Of a DNA stretch of 64,000 nt, positions 44,360-51,990 are shown in pieces. The position numbers were made by a program, and so were the translations under genes. Positions within the stretch are counted from its first letter, which is position 1. Every line of letters begins with the position of its first letter. Under the pieces are notes generated by a model. That model worked only from the letters and a program-made list of their open reading frames with translations, did no database searches and was not told where the DNA came from. The stretch spans positions 1-64,000 of the forward strand of contig JAJRWT010000097.1 of NCBI GenBank assembly GCA_024276675.1. The letters are read 5' to 3'. The stretch is from Myxococcota bacterium. Its GTDB lineage: Bacteria; Myxococcota_A; UBA796; JAFGLY01.

Positions 44360-45921
44360 TGGAGCGTCCCCTGTGCTTCGTACTGGAAGTACGGGTTTCC
44401 ATTCATGGCGAGCCGATCCAGGTATTCTTCTCCAGGGATCTTGCGGACCAGCAACGTTTCGCAGGGTTCGGTGCCGGGATCTTCATCGCCGTCGAGGGCC
44501 AGGGTGGAGTCGAAGATGTTTTCTCCGGAATCGTACGTGTTGACGGCATGGTAGGAAAAACTGCATCCCCACGGCCCGAAGGGACAATGCGTGAACTCCT
44601 CGATGCCGATGGCCAGTATGTAGTTGAGCGCAAAGTTGCGAAAGACCATGGTGTAGTCGAGCCTGGCGCCCAGCATGTTCGCGTAGGTCAACAGTATGCC
44701 GGCGCAATCGGAGCAGTTGACCACGTCGCCGTAGCGCCTCTCGACGAAGTCGGAGCCCAGGAAGGTGGCGTTGCCCCAACCACCTCGGTAGCTGGAATAG
44801 GCGCTGGCCCCGTAGGTGGTATCGTAGACGAGATCCGACTCGTAGAAAACCCACTCCACCAGCGCCGAGAGCACGGAATCCGTATCGGGTTCCAGGCCCT
44901 CCAGGGCCTGCAAGGCCGGTTCCACAAAGGCTGGCCAGGCGTTGTACTGGTCACCTGTGTTGTCGAAAGTGGTTGCCCCAAGGGTGGAATACCATCGAAC
45001 AGGCAGGACCTGGGTGCCGATCTCGTAGACGGTGCCACCATTGGATTCCAGGAAGAAGCCTATGAGCAGATCCTCGTCGATGACTCCGAGAGCGTCGGAA
45101 ACAGGTTCATCGGCCTGAATGACGATGGGAACACCTGGATCCAGGTCGGTTCCCCCCGAGAGCACTGTCCAACCTGGCACCTGGACCTGGATGCCCAGGC
45201 CAGGAAGCCCCGAAGAACCAAAGATGCCATCGTCTCCCAGCCAGAGAGTGAGGATTGGCCTGCTGTCCCAGGTGAAGGCCAGGGGTTGGTTGGCACCTGG
45301 AGGAAGTGAAGCAAGATCCTCGTTGGGCGAAGGGAAAAGAGCCAGGCTGCCGTCGGGAGCTTCCATGAACTCCAAGGACACGAACGGCTGGGCTTCATCC
45401 TGAAGGTACTCGTTTTCGTACCAGTACAGCGGGACCCGGAACGCGGTCTTCCCGCCATCGCCTTCAGCTAGGGCGCTTGTTACGCCGCATCTCACCAGGT
45501 CTACCCATTCCTGGTCCCATTCATCACGCGACATGTAGTCGGCACCGTCTGCCCGGACCAGGTAGCGTCCGGTGGGGGCTGGTTCTCCGGAAGCGGTCCT
45601 GCCGTCCCAGGAATCGGTGACACTGGCTACAAACCCACCCTTTTCGTCCCAGACGGTAACATCTGCCGAGCCTTGCAGGACAGTGATCTCCAGGGGACCG
45701 CCCAACAGGGGATCGAATACCGGCGCCACCACGAGATCCAGGGGAAGATCCTCTTGCCCCTGGCCGCTGTCGACGTTTTGCTGCGTGTCCGCGGCGGATG
45801 ACGTGTCTTCGCTGTCGGGAGATGATGGGAGGTGGGAGGAGGGGCTGCCAGGCGAGGCAGTGTATCCGCAACTGGCCAGAGCCAGGACGACAACGAGAAG
45901 CATTGATGTGGATGTCCGCAC
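44356..45921 (-). CDS. Lipoprotein with transglutaminase-like domain
   Basis: A 521-residue lipoprotein (lipobox LALASC) with a Ser/Asp/Pro-rich linker, then an all-beta region. The C-terminal part has a transglutaminase-like triad: NCSDCAGIL (Cys after a helix), SFSYHAVNTY (His) and NIFDSTLAL (Asp). Secreted proteins of this fold act as peptidases or cross-linking enzymes. GTG start with GGAG upstream. Coupled to the exported protein downstream. Confidence 0.7.
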   Translation of the reverse strand: MRTSTSMLLVVVLALASCGYTASPGSPSSHLPSSPDSEDTSSAADTQQNVDSGQGQEDLPLDLVVAPVFDPLLGGPLEITVLQGSADVTVWDEKGGFVASVTDSWDGRTASGEPAPTGRYLVRADGADYMSRDEWDQEWVDLVRCGVTSALAEGDGGKTAFRVPLYWYENEYLQDEAQPFVSLEFMEAPDGSLALFPSPNEDLASLPPGANQPLAFTWDSRPILTLWLGDDGIFGSSGLPGLGIQVQVPGWTVLSGGTDLDPGVPIVIQADEPVSDALGVIDEDLLIGFFLESNGGTVYEIGTQVLPVRWYSTLGATTFDNTGDQYNAWPAFVEPALQALEGLEPDTDSVLSALVEWVFYESDLVYDTTYGASAYSSYRGGWGNATFLGSDFVERRYGDVVNCSDCAGILLTYANMLGARLDYTMVFRNFALNYILAIGIEEFTHCPFGPWGCSFSYHAVNTYDSGENIFDSTLALDGDEDPGTEPCETLLVRKIPGEEYLDRLAMNGNPYFQYEAQGTLQ

Positions 45922-46251
45922 TGCCGGTCTCCGCCAGGAAGCACTGGGTGATGGTTTTTCCAGTGGGTTCCTTCAGGGCGCCTGGCCAGGCATCGGGCCG
46001 GCGCCCATCCTGCACAGGATATTGTCCGCAATGAGCACCTTCCCGCAAGCAGAGTTGAATGATGCGTGACCTGCGCCATGCTGGACGCTGGCTGACGGGA
46101 GAGCATTTCAAGAGGAAAATGTAAACGCAAGTACCCATATGGATGACCTTGCCAAGATGCAGATTGACGTGTCAATGGGATGCAGTATAATGAGGAAAGA
46201 CATCTGCCCGGCCTCCCTCGCGGAAGCGGGAACGAAGAACAGGGAGAAAAG
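45922..46251. other. Divergent intergenic region before the HTH gene
   Basis: About 330 bases between divergent genes. It holds the strong promoter-palindrome at 46164-46191 for the plus-strand HTH gene. No coding frame with family-like sequence is seen; the frame starting at 46180 is an upstream extension of the HTH gene that would begin inside the promoter. Confidence 0.5.
46164..46191 (+). promoter_or_regulatory. Consensus sigma-70 promoter with overlapping palindrome
   Basis: TTGACG and a perfect TATAAT are 16 bases apart, about 60 bases before the HTH-gene ATG. The -35 box is also the left half of TTGAC-GT-GTCAA (46164-46175), an inverted repeat. A repressor bound there would block polymerase, and the small HTH protein just downstream is the obvious candidate. 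Confidence 0.7.
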
Positions 46252-46515
46252 ATGGCTTTGGCGTTCACCAGAAGTCGAGAGCGGGTGGCCCGCAATTTCA
46301 TCAAGACATATGGGCATTCTGGCTTTTTGCATCTGATCAACGACTTGTCGGCAGGCAGGAGTGGCCAGCAGATCGCCAATCACTTCGGGGTGTCCAGAGA
46401 ACGAGTGCGGCAGTGGAAGAATACATTCGGACAAGTGATAGTACTCTATCAACTGCATCCTGAAGTGGAGAGACTCTACAAACAGTGCTCAGAACACCTC
46501 TCTATCGGCAAATGA
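46252..46515 (+). CDS. Small helix-turn-helix DNA-binding protein
   Basis: An 87-residue protein whose centre (GQQIANHFGVSRERVRQW) is a clear helix-turn-helix. Arg- and aromatic-rich flanks probably aid DNA contact; the C-terminal helix VLYQLHPEVERLYKQC may dimerise. GGGAGA precedes the ATG at 46252; a longer frame from 46180 would start within the promoter and is rejected. No family name is certain. Its promoter carries a palindrome and a structured inverted repeat follows its stop. Confidence 0.75.
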   Translation: MALAFTRSRERVARNFIKTYGHSGFLHLINDLSAGRSGQQIANHFGVSRERVRQWKNTFGQVIVLYQLHPEVERLYKQCSEHLSIGK

Positions 46516-46563
46516 TATTCTCACCGGCAGATTCCACCCCATACCAAAGCCCGGTTGCCTATA

Positions 46564-46647
46564 GGAGCCGTCGGGAAAGCTCGGGCCCGCTGCGGAGCGC
46601 CAGGGCCCGAGCCGGCTGTTTCGTGCAGCCTCTTTCCCGACGGCTCC
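46564..46647. ncRNA. Three-way-junction inverted repeat, candidate structured RNA or mobile repeat
   Basis: A perfect 16-bp outer stem (46564-46579 with 46632-46647) encloses two hairpins: CTCGGGCCC/GGGCCCGAG (46580-46588 with 46603-46611) and GGCTG/CAGCC (46614-46618 with 46626-46630). Only one to two unpaired bases join the helices. No T-run follows, so it is not a standard terminator. It lies 48 bases after the HTH gene and 123 before the next gene. Either strand could form it. Confidence 0.55.
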
Positions 46648-46770
46648 CAGTACGTCCCACATCGTTTCACCAGGTTCACCTATCACCGCATTCTCACCAC
46701 ACGGCAGGCGCAGGGACCAGGCCAGCTTCGCTCGGAGTTCTCCTGGACTGGCTGCTCCACTGGAGGCAAC

Positions 46771-47397
46771 GTGGATCGCAGGCTGTTGATCATCTTCGCC
46801 ATAGCCGGACTGGGCGCAGCCATATTGTTCTTTCCAAGCGGCGACGTCAACTCCTCGCATGAACAGCTCGGCGAAGACCGGTCCCAGGCCAATATTGCCA
46901 GAATCACAACCCCCATCCGTGCTGCATCGCCGGGCACTCCCCAACCCGCGGGCACTCCCAGGTATTCGGCGCCAGAATCCACGGTCGGCAAATCCCCATC
47001 CCGGGCGAGTTCTTCCATCTCCAAGGAAGACCTCGCGGAACGGCTGGCAAAGCGCAAACAGACCCCTTTCTACGAGCACAGCCAGGACGTTGCCAAGCGC
47101 TGGCTTCACCTGGGAAACCTGCTGGCATCCGCTGGAGACACCGAGTCAGCCCAACGGGCAAGAGCGGTCAGTCGCGACCTGCGCTACGGCATCAGGCCCG
47201 ACGGTACAATCGAAAAACAATCCGCAGCCCTGGACAATGAACTGAACACACTGGAGTCGTTACGCCTTCGATACTCCGAAAACAGCGAAATCACCGAGAT
47301 CCTGAACTACATCCAGAAGGCCAGCCAGCAGTTTTCAGCATCAGGAGGCTGGTATGCCGAACCTGAAGAAACGCCCCGCGAAGGGCCGACACGTTAA
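46771..47397 (+). CDS. Membrane-anchored protein with helical domain, unknown function
   Basis: A 208-residue protein starting with GTG (GGAGG 5 bases upstream). The N-terminal RRLLIIFAIAGLGAAILFF is a signal anchor. A Pro/Ser-rich stretch is followed by a helical part (DLAERLAKRKQ, AKRWLHLGNLLASAG, SLRLRYSENSEITEILNYI) that resembles a repeat of helix pairs. No family is recognised. It overlaps the caspase-fold gene by 44 bases, which suggests a common function. Confidence 0.65.
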   Translation: MDRRLLIIFAIAGLGAAILFFPSGDVNSSHEQLGEDRSQANIARITTPIRAASPGTPQPAGTPRYSAPESTVGKSPSRASSSISKEDLAERLAKRKQTPFYEHSQDVAKRWLHLGNLLASAGDTESAQRARAVSRDLRYGIRPDGTIEKQSAALDNELNTLESLRLRYSENSEITEILNYIQKASQQFSASGGWYAEPEETPREGPTR

Positions 47398-48496
47398 TCC
47401 ATGGGATTCGTTCTCCTGGTGGGAACGTTTCTTTCCAATGGCCTGGCTGTCTGCTGTGGCTGTCATCGTTGCCATGCCCCAGGCCATGGGAGCAGAGCCC
47501 CTCGCCGACACCAGGCACCGCTTTGCCGTCGTGGTGGGAATAGAATCCTACGACCTGCTGCCCGACCACCTGCGAGTGGAAAACGCACGCCAGGATGCAA
47601 CGCTCATCGGCGAAGCCCTGGATGGCGCCGCCTACGACCAGGTGCGCATACTCACGGACTCCAGCGCGACCCGTGAGAACCTCGAAGCACTCCTGTCCGA
47701 CGATCTATCCTCGAAGGTCGGTCCAGGCGATCTGCTGATGCTGTATTTCGTGGGCCTGGGAGTAGGAGGCGACTTCGGGCAGCCCAGGTTGCTCATGTAC
47801 GAGACCGATCCCGATGCCCTGGAGCAGACTTCCTGGGCCGTGGCGGATCTGGGCGAGATCCTTCGTCGGGACATCCAGGCCGGGTACCTGGTGTTGATCA
47901 CAGATGCCTCCCACGAGGGAGAACTCAATGGCCTGGCACTCATGGGGCCCACGGCCGACAGTTGGCCCGAAATGCCCTGCCCCTCCATGGAGATCGCTTC
48001 CACCGGCCCCAGGGAAGCATCGGTGCCGGGCGTATTCGCACAGGCATTTGCCCAGGCCATCGGGGGAGCGGCAGATCAATCGGCGGATGGGCAGGTCTCC
48101 AGCGGCGAGTTGTTTCGTTTCATCCTGAACACGGTTCCCGCAGCCACCGACGACCGCCAACACCCAACCGTAAACGCCCGTTACGATCCCTCCTTCACCC
48201 TGGGCCTGGTGGACGACTCCACCCACGCCACCCAGTCGGCGCTTTCCCAAGGCCCGCGAATCGACAAGGTGAAGTTCCTCATCCGCGATGGCATCTCCGG
48301 CACCGTACAGTGCAGGGATGGCGAGGTCGTCCTTTGCGACCCCTCCTGCTACCTGTGGGATGTACCAGTGGGTGAATGCGAGGTCAGCGCCGTATCAGGC
48401 CAGAACAGACAACAGGCCACCGTGGAGGTGAGCCGCAGGGGGCGAGTACTCTGCTCCATGGGCCCTGAAGGTCTATCATGCGGCGAGGGACCATGA
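47354..48496 (+). CDS. Exported caspase-fold protein lacking catalytic residues
   Basis: A 380-residue protein with a signal (MAWLSAVAVIVAMPQAMGA) and a peptidase C14 fold: RHRFAVVVGIESYD, then YDQVRILTD. Where active members have a GHG His motif it reads YFVGLGV, and where they have DAC-x-SG it reads TDASHEG, so His and Cys are both lost. The C-terminal 90 residues hold three Cys and beta strands (CRDGEVVLCDPSC). It probably binds rather than cuts. GGAGG precedes the ATG. Confidence 0.72.
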   Translation: MPNLKKRPAKGRHVNPWDSFSWWERFFPMAWLSAVAVIVAMPQAMGAEPLADTRHRFAVVVGIESYDLLPDHLRVENARQDATLIGEALDGAAYDQVRILTDSSATRENLEALLSDDLSSKVGPGDLLMLYFVGLGVGGDFGQPRLLMYETDPDALEQTSWAVADLGEILRRDIQAGYLVLITDASHEGELNGLALMGPTADSWPEMPCPSMEIASTGPREASVPGVFAQAFAQAIGGAADQSADGQVSSGELFRFILNTVPAATDDRQHPTVNARYDPSFTLGLVDDSTHATQSALSQGPRIDKVKFLIRDGISGTVQCRDGEVVLCDPSCYLWDVPVGECEVSAVSGQNRQQATVEVSRRGRVLCSMGPEGLSCGEGP

Positions 48497-48606
48497 GCCT
48501 TCCCAGCCGGGAAGCCCTGCCCACCGCCAGGTTGTCCACGGGGCTGCGGTTCAACCATCCGTTGCGGCTCACGTGTAGAACGGTACACTGGAACAGGGTA
48601 GATTTC

Positions 48607-50028
48607 ATGTCAACACGAGCAACTGGAGTCCAAGTGTCAAGCCTGTTTATCTTCCTGCGGCTCGTGGCCTGTTCCGGCGGAGACTACGAGGTACACGAAA
48701 ACCTGCCGGATCTGGATCTACCCACGGCAACCATCGACTTCGACGAAGTTGTGGTGGGGCTCCAATCCGAGGTGGGAATCGCAATCGACAACCTGGGCAT
48801 GGGAGTGCTCAAGGTCGAAGATCTTCAACTGGACGACTCCACCAGCCCCGATTTCACCATACTGGGAATGGACGACGACCAAATCGCGGGTGGTGAATCC
48901 GGAGTCCTCTCCGTAAGGTATGTTCCCGATGCGGTGGGTCAAGACTACGGAACGATCATCATGGCAACCAATGATCCCCAGGAGCCAGAGGTGGAGATCG
49001 AGCTGTTGGGATTCGGAGTCGAACCCGTCATCGACGTGGATCCCGAGATCCTGTGGTTCGGCCAGATAGATGTGGGAGCCAGCGACACGATGCAGGTCCA
49101 AGTGGCTGCCGCCGGTACCGGCACCACCCGCATCACCGACATGGTCATCGAGGACTTCCCGGGCATCTTCAGCTACCAGCTCCCCGACGACGTGATTCTT
49201 CCCTACGCCCTGAGCGCCGGCTTCTCCTTTACCTTCGACGTGACCTTCACGCCTGCCTCCGCCGACTCCTACGATACGGATCTCGTCATCAGCTCCAACG
49301 ACCCGGTCAACCCCACCGTGGCGGTACGCCTGCTGGGCAACAGTGAAGACGACCCCACCGAAAACGCCCCCCCCACGGTCGAAATCACCCAACCCGACTG
49401 GGGCAATTACCTGATCCTGGGAGAAGCCACCGAGCTTCGAGGAGTCACGGTCGATGTAGAGGACGGCCCCGAATCACTGGCGGCCATGTGGTACGTGGGC
49501 TCCCAGCTCCTGGGAACATCCACGCCTGATTCCAGCGGAACGGTCTCGCTGACCACCACGGTGCTTCCCGAAGGCGACATAACCATCACCCTTAGAGCCA
49601 TGGATTCCGAAGGTCTCATGGGTGAAGACACCGTGGACGTCACCGTCTGGAACGAAGAAGAACCCATGCTGTACGTCATCAGCGGCGGCACCACCATCTA
49701 CGACTACTGGACCGTGGACGACGACGTGGAGATCATGCTGAACGGCGAAACCATCTTCCAGGATGCCAACCACACCCAGGACAACCATCCCCCGGTCGAG
49801 TTCGAAGCCGAGAAGGGCAGCACCATCCGAATCGTGGCCACCGACTACAACTACTGTCAGAAAATGCTGGACGCCCTGTTCCTCCACTTCGGTTCGGGTG
49901 CTAGCCAGCCCTTGAACGACTCCATCTGCAACTCCGCATGTGAATCCGACGCCTGCTATGACGGCACCTACAGTGGCCCCTGGCCCAGTGTCTTTCTGGA
50001 CGACAGCTACACCATCGAGATACCATGA
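48607..50028 (+). CDS. Lipoprotein with ASH-like/choice-of-anchor beta domains
   Basis: A 473-residue lipoprotein (lipobox LVAC). Two tandem beta-sandwich domains follow, with repeats such as IDFDEVVVGLQSEVGIAIDN and LWFGQIDVGASDTMQVQV, and phrases SSNDPVNPTV and ATNDPQEPEVEI typical of ASH/DUF1573-like domains. An Ig-like domain and a Cys-containing C-terminus (CNSACESDACYDG) come next. It is likely a surface protein of unknown binding role. Start at 48607; upstream in-frame ATG 48478 is rejected. Confidence 0.7.
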   Translation: MSTRATGVQVSSLFIFLRLVACSGGDYEVHENLPDLDLPTATIDFDEVVVGLQSEVGIAIDNLGMGVLKVEDLQLDDSTSPDFTILGMDDDQIAGGESGVLSVRYVPDAVGQDYGTIIMATNDPQEPEVEIELLGFGVEPVIDVDPEILWFGQIDVGASDTMQVQVAAAGTGTTRITDMVIEDFPGIFSYQLPDDVILPYALSAGFSFTFDVTFTPASADSYDTDLVISSNDPVNPTVAVRLLGNSEDDPTENAPPTVEITQPDWGNYLILGEATELRGVTVDVEDGPESLAAMWYVGSQLLGTSTPDSSGTVSLTTTVLPEGDITITLRAMDSEGLMGEDTVDVTVWNEEEPMLYVISGGTTIYDYWTVDDDVEIMLNGETIFQDANHTQDNHPPVEFEAEKGSTIRIVATDYNYCQKMLDALFLHFGSGASQPLNDSICNSACESDACYDGTYSGPWPSVFLDDSYTIEIP

Positions 50029-50100
50029 GCGCCAATTGAAACGGTCGTCGGGCGCCCCCACGACATGGCAGCACCTGGAACAACGTGGAGGCCATTGGCC

Positions 50101-50973
50101 ATGAACTCAATGACCGCCTTCGGGAGCGGAGAGGCCAGCAGTCAAGATCTTGCGGTGGTGGTGGAGCTACGCTCCGTGAACCACCGTTTTCGCGACATCA
50201 ACGTGCGCGTTCCCAGGGAGTACACCCCCCTGGAGCCACGAATCGTCACGGTGATTCGCGACAGCATCACGAGGGGGCGAATCGATTGTACCGTCAGGCG
50301 GGTAGCATCAAAGGGGTCTTTCGAGGTGAGACCCAACCTGGCCCTGGCCGAGTCCTACCTGAAGTCCATGGAACTCATCGCCAGGCACCTGCAGAGAGAA
50401 CCCTCACAGGTTGACCTCGGGGTCATCTTCGCACAACCAGGTGTGCTGGAGCTTGCGGAGCTTCAAACCGACATCACGCATGAATGGGACGTATTGGAGC
50501 CTGCACTCATGGGCGCCATCGCACACATGAAAGACATGCGCGGTACAGAGGGTCGTGCTCTGCTTGCCGATATCAAGGAGCATTCCAAACACCTGGGCAC
50601 CGTCTTTGCCGAACTCCAGCTCCTGAGCCAGGGCGTCGTCCAGAAACTCCACGCCAGGTTGAAGGCAAGGCTCGTCGTCCTGCTGCGCGAAATCGACGAT
50701 CCATCACGATTGGCCCAGGAAGCTGCATACCTGGCCGACAAGGCGGATGTCTCCGAGGAAATGAAACGCCTCCAAAGCCACCTGGACCAATTCGCGGAGC
50801 TGCTGGAGTCAAACGCTGCCGTTGGCCGCAAGATGGAGTTCTTGCTGCAAGAAATGGGCAGAGAGATCAACACGCTGGGTTCCAAGTCTCACAGCGGCCG
50901 GCAGGGCCGGCTGGTGGTGGAATTCAAATCGGTATTGGAAAGGCTCCGGGAGCAGGCAGCCAACGTGGAATAG
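50101..50973 (+). CDS. yicC: YicC-family endoribonuclease
   Basis: YicC/YloC-type RNase, 290 residues, full length. Motifs are MNSMTAFG at the N-terminus, ELRSVNHRFRDINVRVP, and the C-terminal MEFLLQEMGREINTLGSKS. GGAGG is 9 bases before ATG 50101. The gene stands before gmk and rel as in many proteobacteria. E. coli YicC degrades the small RNA RyhB; targets here are unknown. Confidence 0.92.
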   Translation: MNSMTAFGSGEASSQDLAVVVELRSVNHRFRDINVRVPREYTPLEPRIVTVIRDSITRGRIDCTVRRVASKGSFEVRPNLALAESYLKSMELIARHLQREPSQVDLGVIFAQPGVLELAELQTDITHEWDVLEPALMGAIAHMKDMRGTEGRALLADIKEHSKHLGTVFAELQLLSQGVVQKLHARLKARLVVLLREIDDPSRLAQEAAYLADKADVSEEMKRLQSHLDQFAELLESNAAVGRKMEFLLQEMGREINTLGSKSHSGRQGRLVVEFKSVLERLREQAANVE

Positions 50974-51051
50974 GGCATCTCCCCACGCTGCTACCCGTCG
51001 GGACAATATCCAAGGACTGACATTCCTCCTGGTTGCATACGGAGCATGGTC

Positions 51052-51699
51052 ATGGGAGAAGGTATCTGGCAGGACTGGCAAAGGCCCGACAAAGGTGCGC
51101 TATTCGTGCTGACAGGGCCTTCGGGAGTGGGAAAGACCACCTTGATAAGGTCTCTCCTCAAGGCAGTGCCCCACCTGCACTTCAGTGTCTCCTGCACTAC
51201 GAGGCTGGCACGCCCGGGCGAACGCGACGGAATACACTACTACTTCGTCTCCCAGAAAAGATACGACGAAATGGTCCGAAGCAACGAACTGTTGGAGTGG
51301 GCCCAGGTCTATGGCAACAACTACGGCACACCCCGGAAACCGGTTCAACTGGCAACAGCCCGAGGCGACAGCGTCTTGCTGGACATCGACGTCCAGGGCT
51401 CCCGCCAGGTACGGTCCAGGTGGCCCGGAGCGGTCTTCATTTTTTTGCTTCCCCCTTCGGTGGACGTACTGGAAAGGCGACTTCGCGCAAGATCCACCGA
51501 CACGGCAGATGTGATTGAGCGCAGGCTCGCGGAGTCTCGTCAACAGATGGAAGCCTGCGGTGAATTCGACTACCTGGTGGTGAATGACCGCCTGGATATA
51601 GCAGATTCACAGCTCCAGGCGATTCTTGCATCCGAACTTCTTCGCCGTGAGCGCCGAGTAAAATGGGTTGACGACATCAAAGCCGCGGTGGTTGGATAG
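51052..51699 (+). CDS. gmk: Guanylate kinase
   Basis: Phosphorylates GMP to GDP. P-loop GPSGVGKTT; GMP-binding SCTTRLARPGERDGIHYYFV; LLDIDVQGSRQVR. About 215 residues, as usual. Two in-frame ATGs (51046, 51052); the second has the better spacing from GGAG. It follows yicC by 78 bases and precedes rel, but rpoZ is not between them. Confidence 0.94.
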   Translation: MGEGIWQDWQRPDKGALFVLTGPSGVGKTTLIRSLLKAVPHLHFSVSCTTRLARPGERDGIHYYFVSQKRYDEMVRSNELLEWAQVYGNNYGTPRKPVQLATARGDSVLLDIDVQGSRQVRSRWPGAVFIFLLPPSVDVLERRLRARSTDTADVIERRLAESRQQMEACGEFDYLVVNDRLDIADSQLQAILASELLRRERRVKWVDDIKAAVVG

Positions 51700-51831
51700 T
51701 TGTCGGTCGGTTTGGCTTTTCAGCAGCAACCTCTCAATGGCCGCAGCCATGGGTCGTTCCTCGTCTCGATCTCCACATCCACGAGGGATGGACCAGTCGG
51801 GAGCGGGCCGCCCCGGCTGCTGGCTGTGTGA

Positions 51832-51914
51832 GGGCTTGCCCGCCAGAAGAGCAGCGCCGTTCCAAGCAGTCCCAGGGGCGCGCCTGCCCCTCTTGAACCA
51901 TGGCGGGCAACCCC
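51832..51914. ncRNA. Foldable non-coding element between gmk and rel
   Basis: GGGCTTGCCCGCC (51832-51844) pairs with GGCGGGCAACCCC (51902-51914), 12 of 13 bases, extended by one A-T. Inside are a hairpin AGGGGC/GCCCCT (51874-51879 with 51886-51891) and alternative short stems. It may be a leader structure of the rel message or an independent RNA. The surrounding 290 bases encode no recognisable protein. Confidence 0.4.
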
Positions 51915-51990
51915 ATTTCTGGAGCACCTTCCGCATGGGAACTCTCACAGGGGTATGCTATCCTGTCTCGTCGTTGGTCGAGGTGTACCG

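Noticed and set aside
46180..46251. Upstream start of the HTH gene
   Set aside because: The codons would overlap the -10 box; the ATG at 46252 has a proper ribosome site.
46564..46647. Hammerhead ribozyme
   Set aside because: The three-way shape fits but the conserved CUGAUGA and GAAA core bases are absent.
51607..51948. rpoZ or another small gene between gmk and rel
   Set aside because: Neither strand gives omega-like sequence; the frames are Arg/Pro/Gly-rich without motifs.
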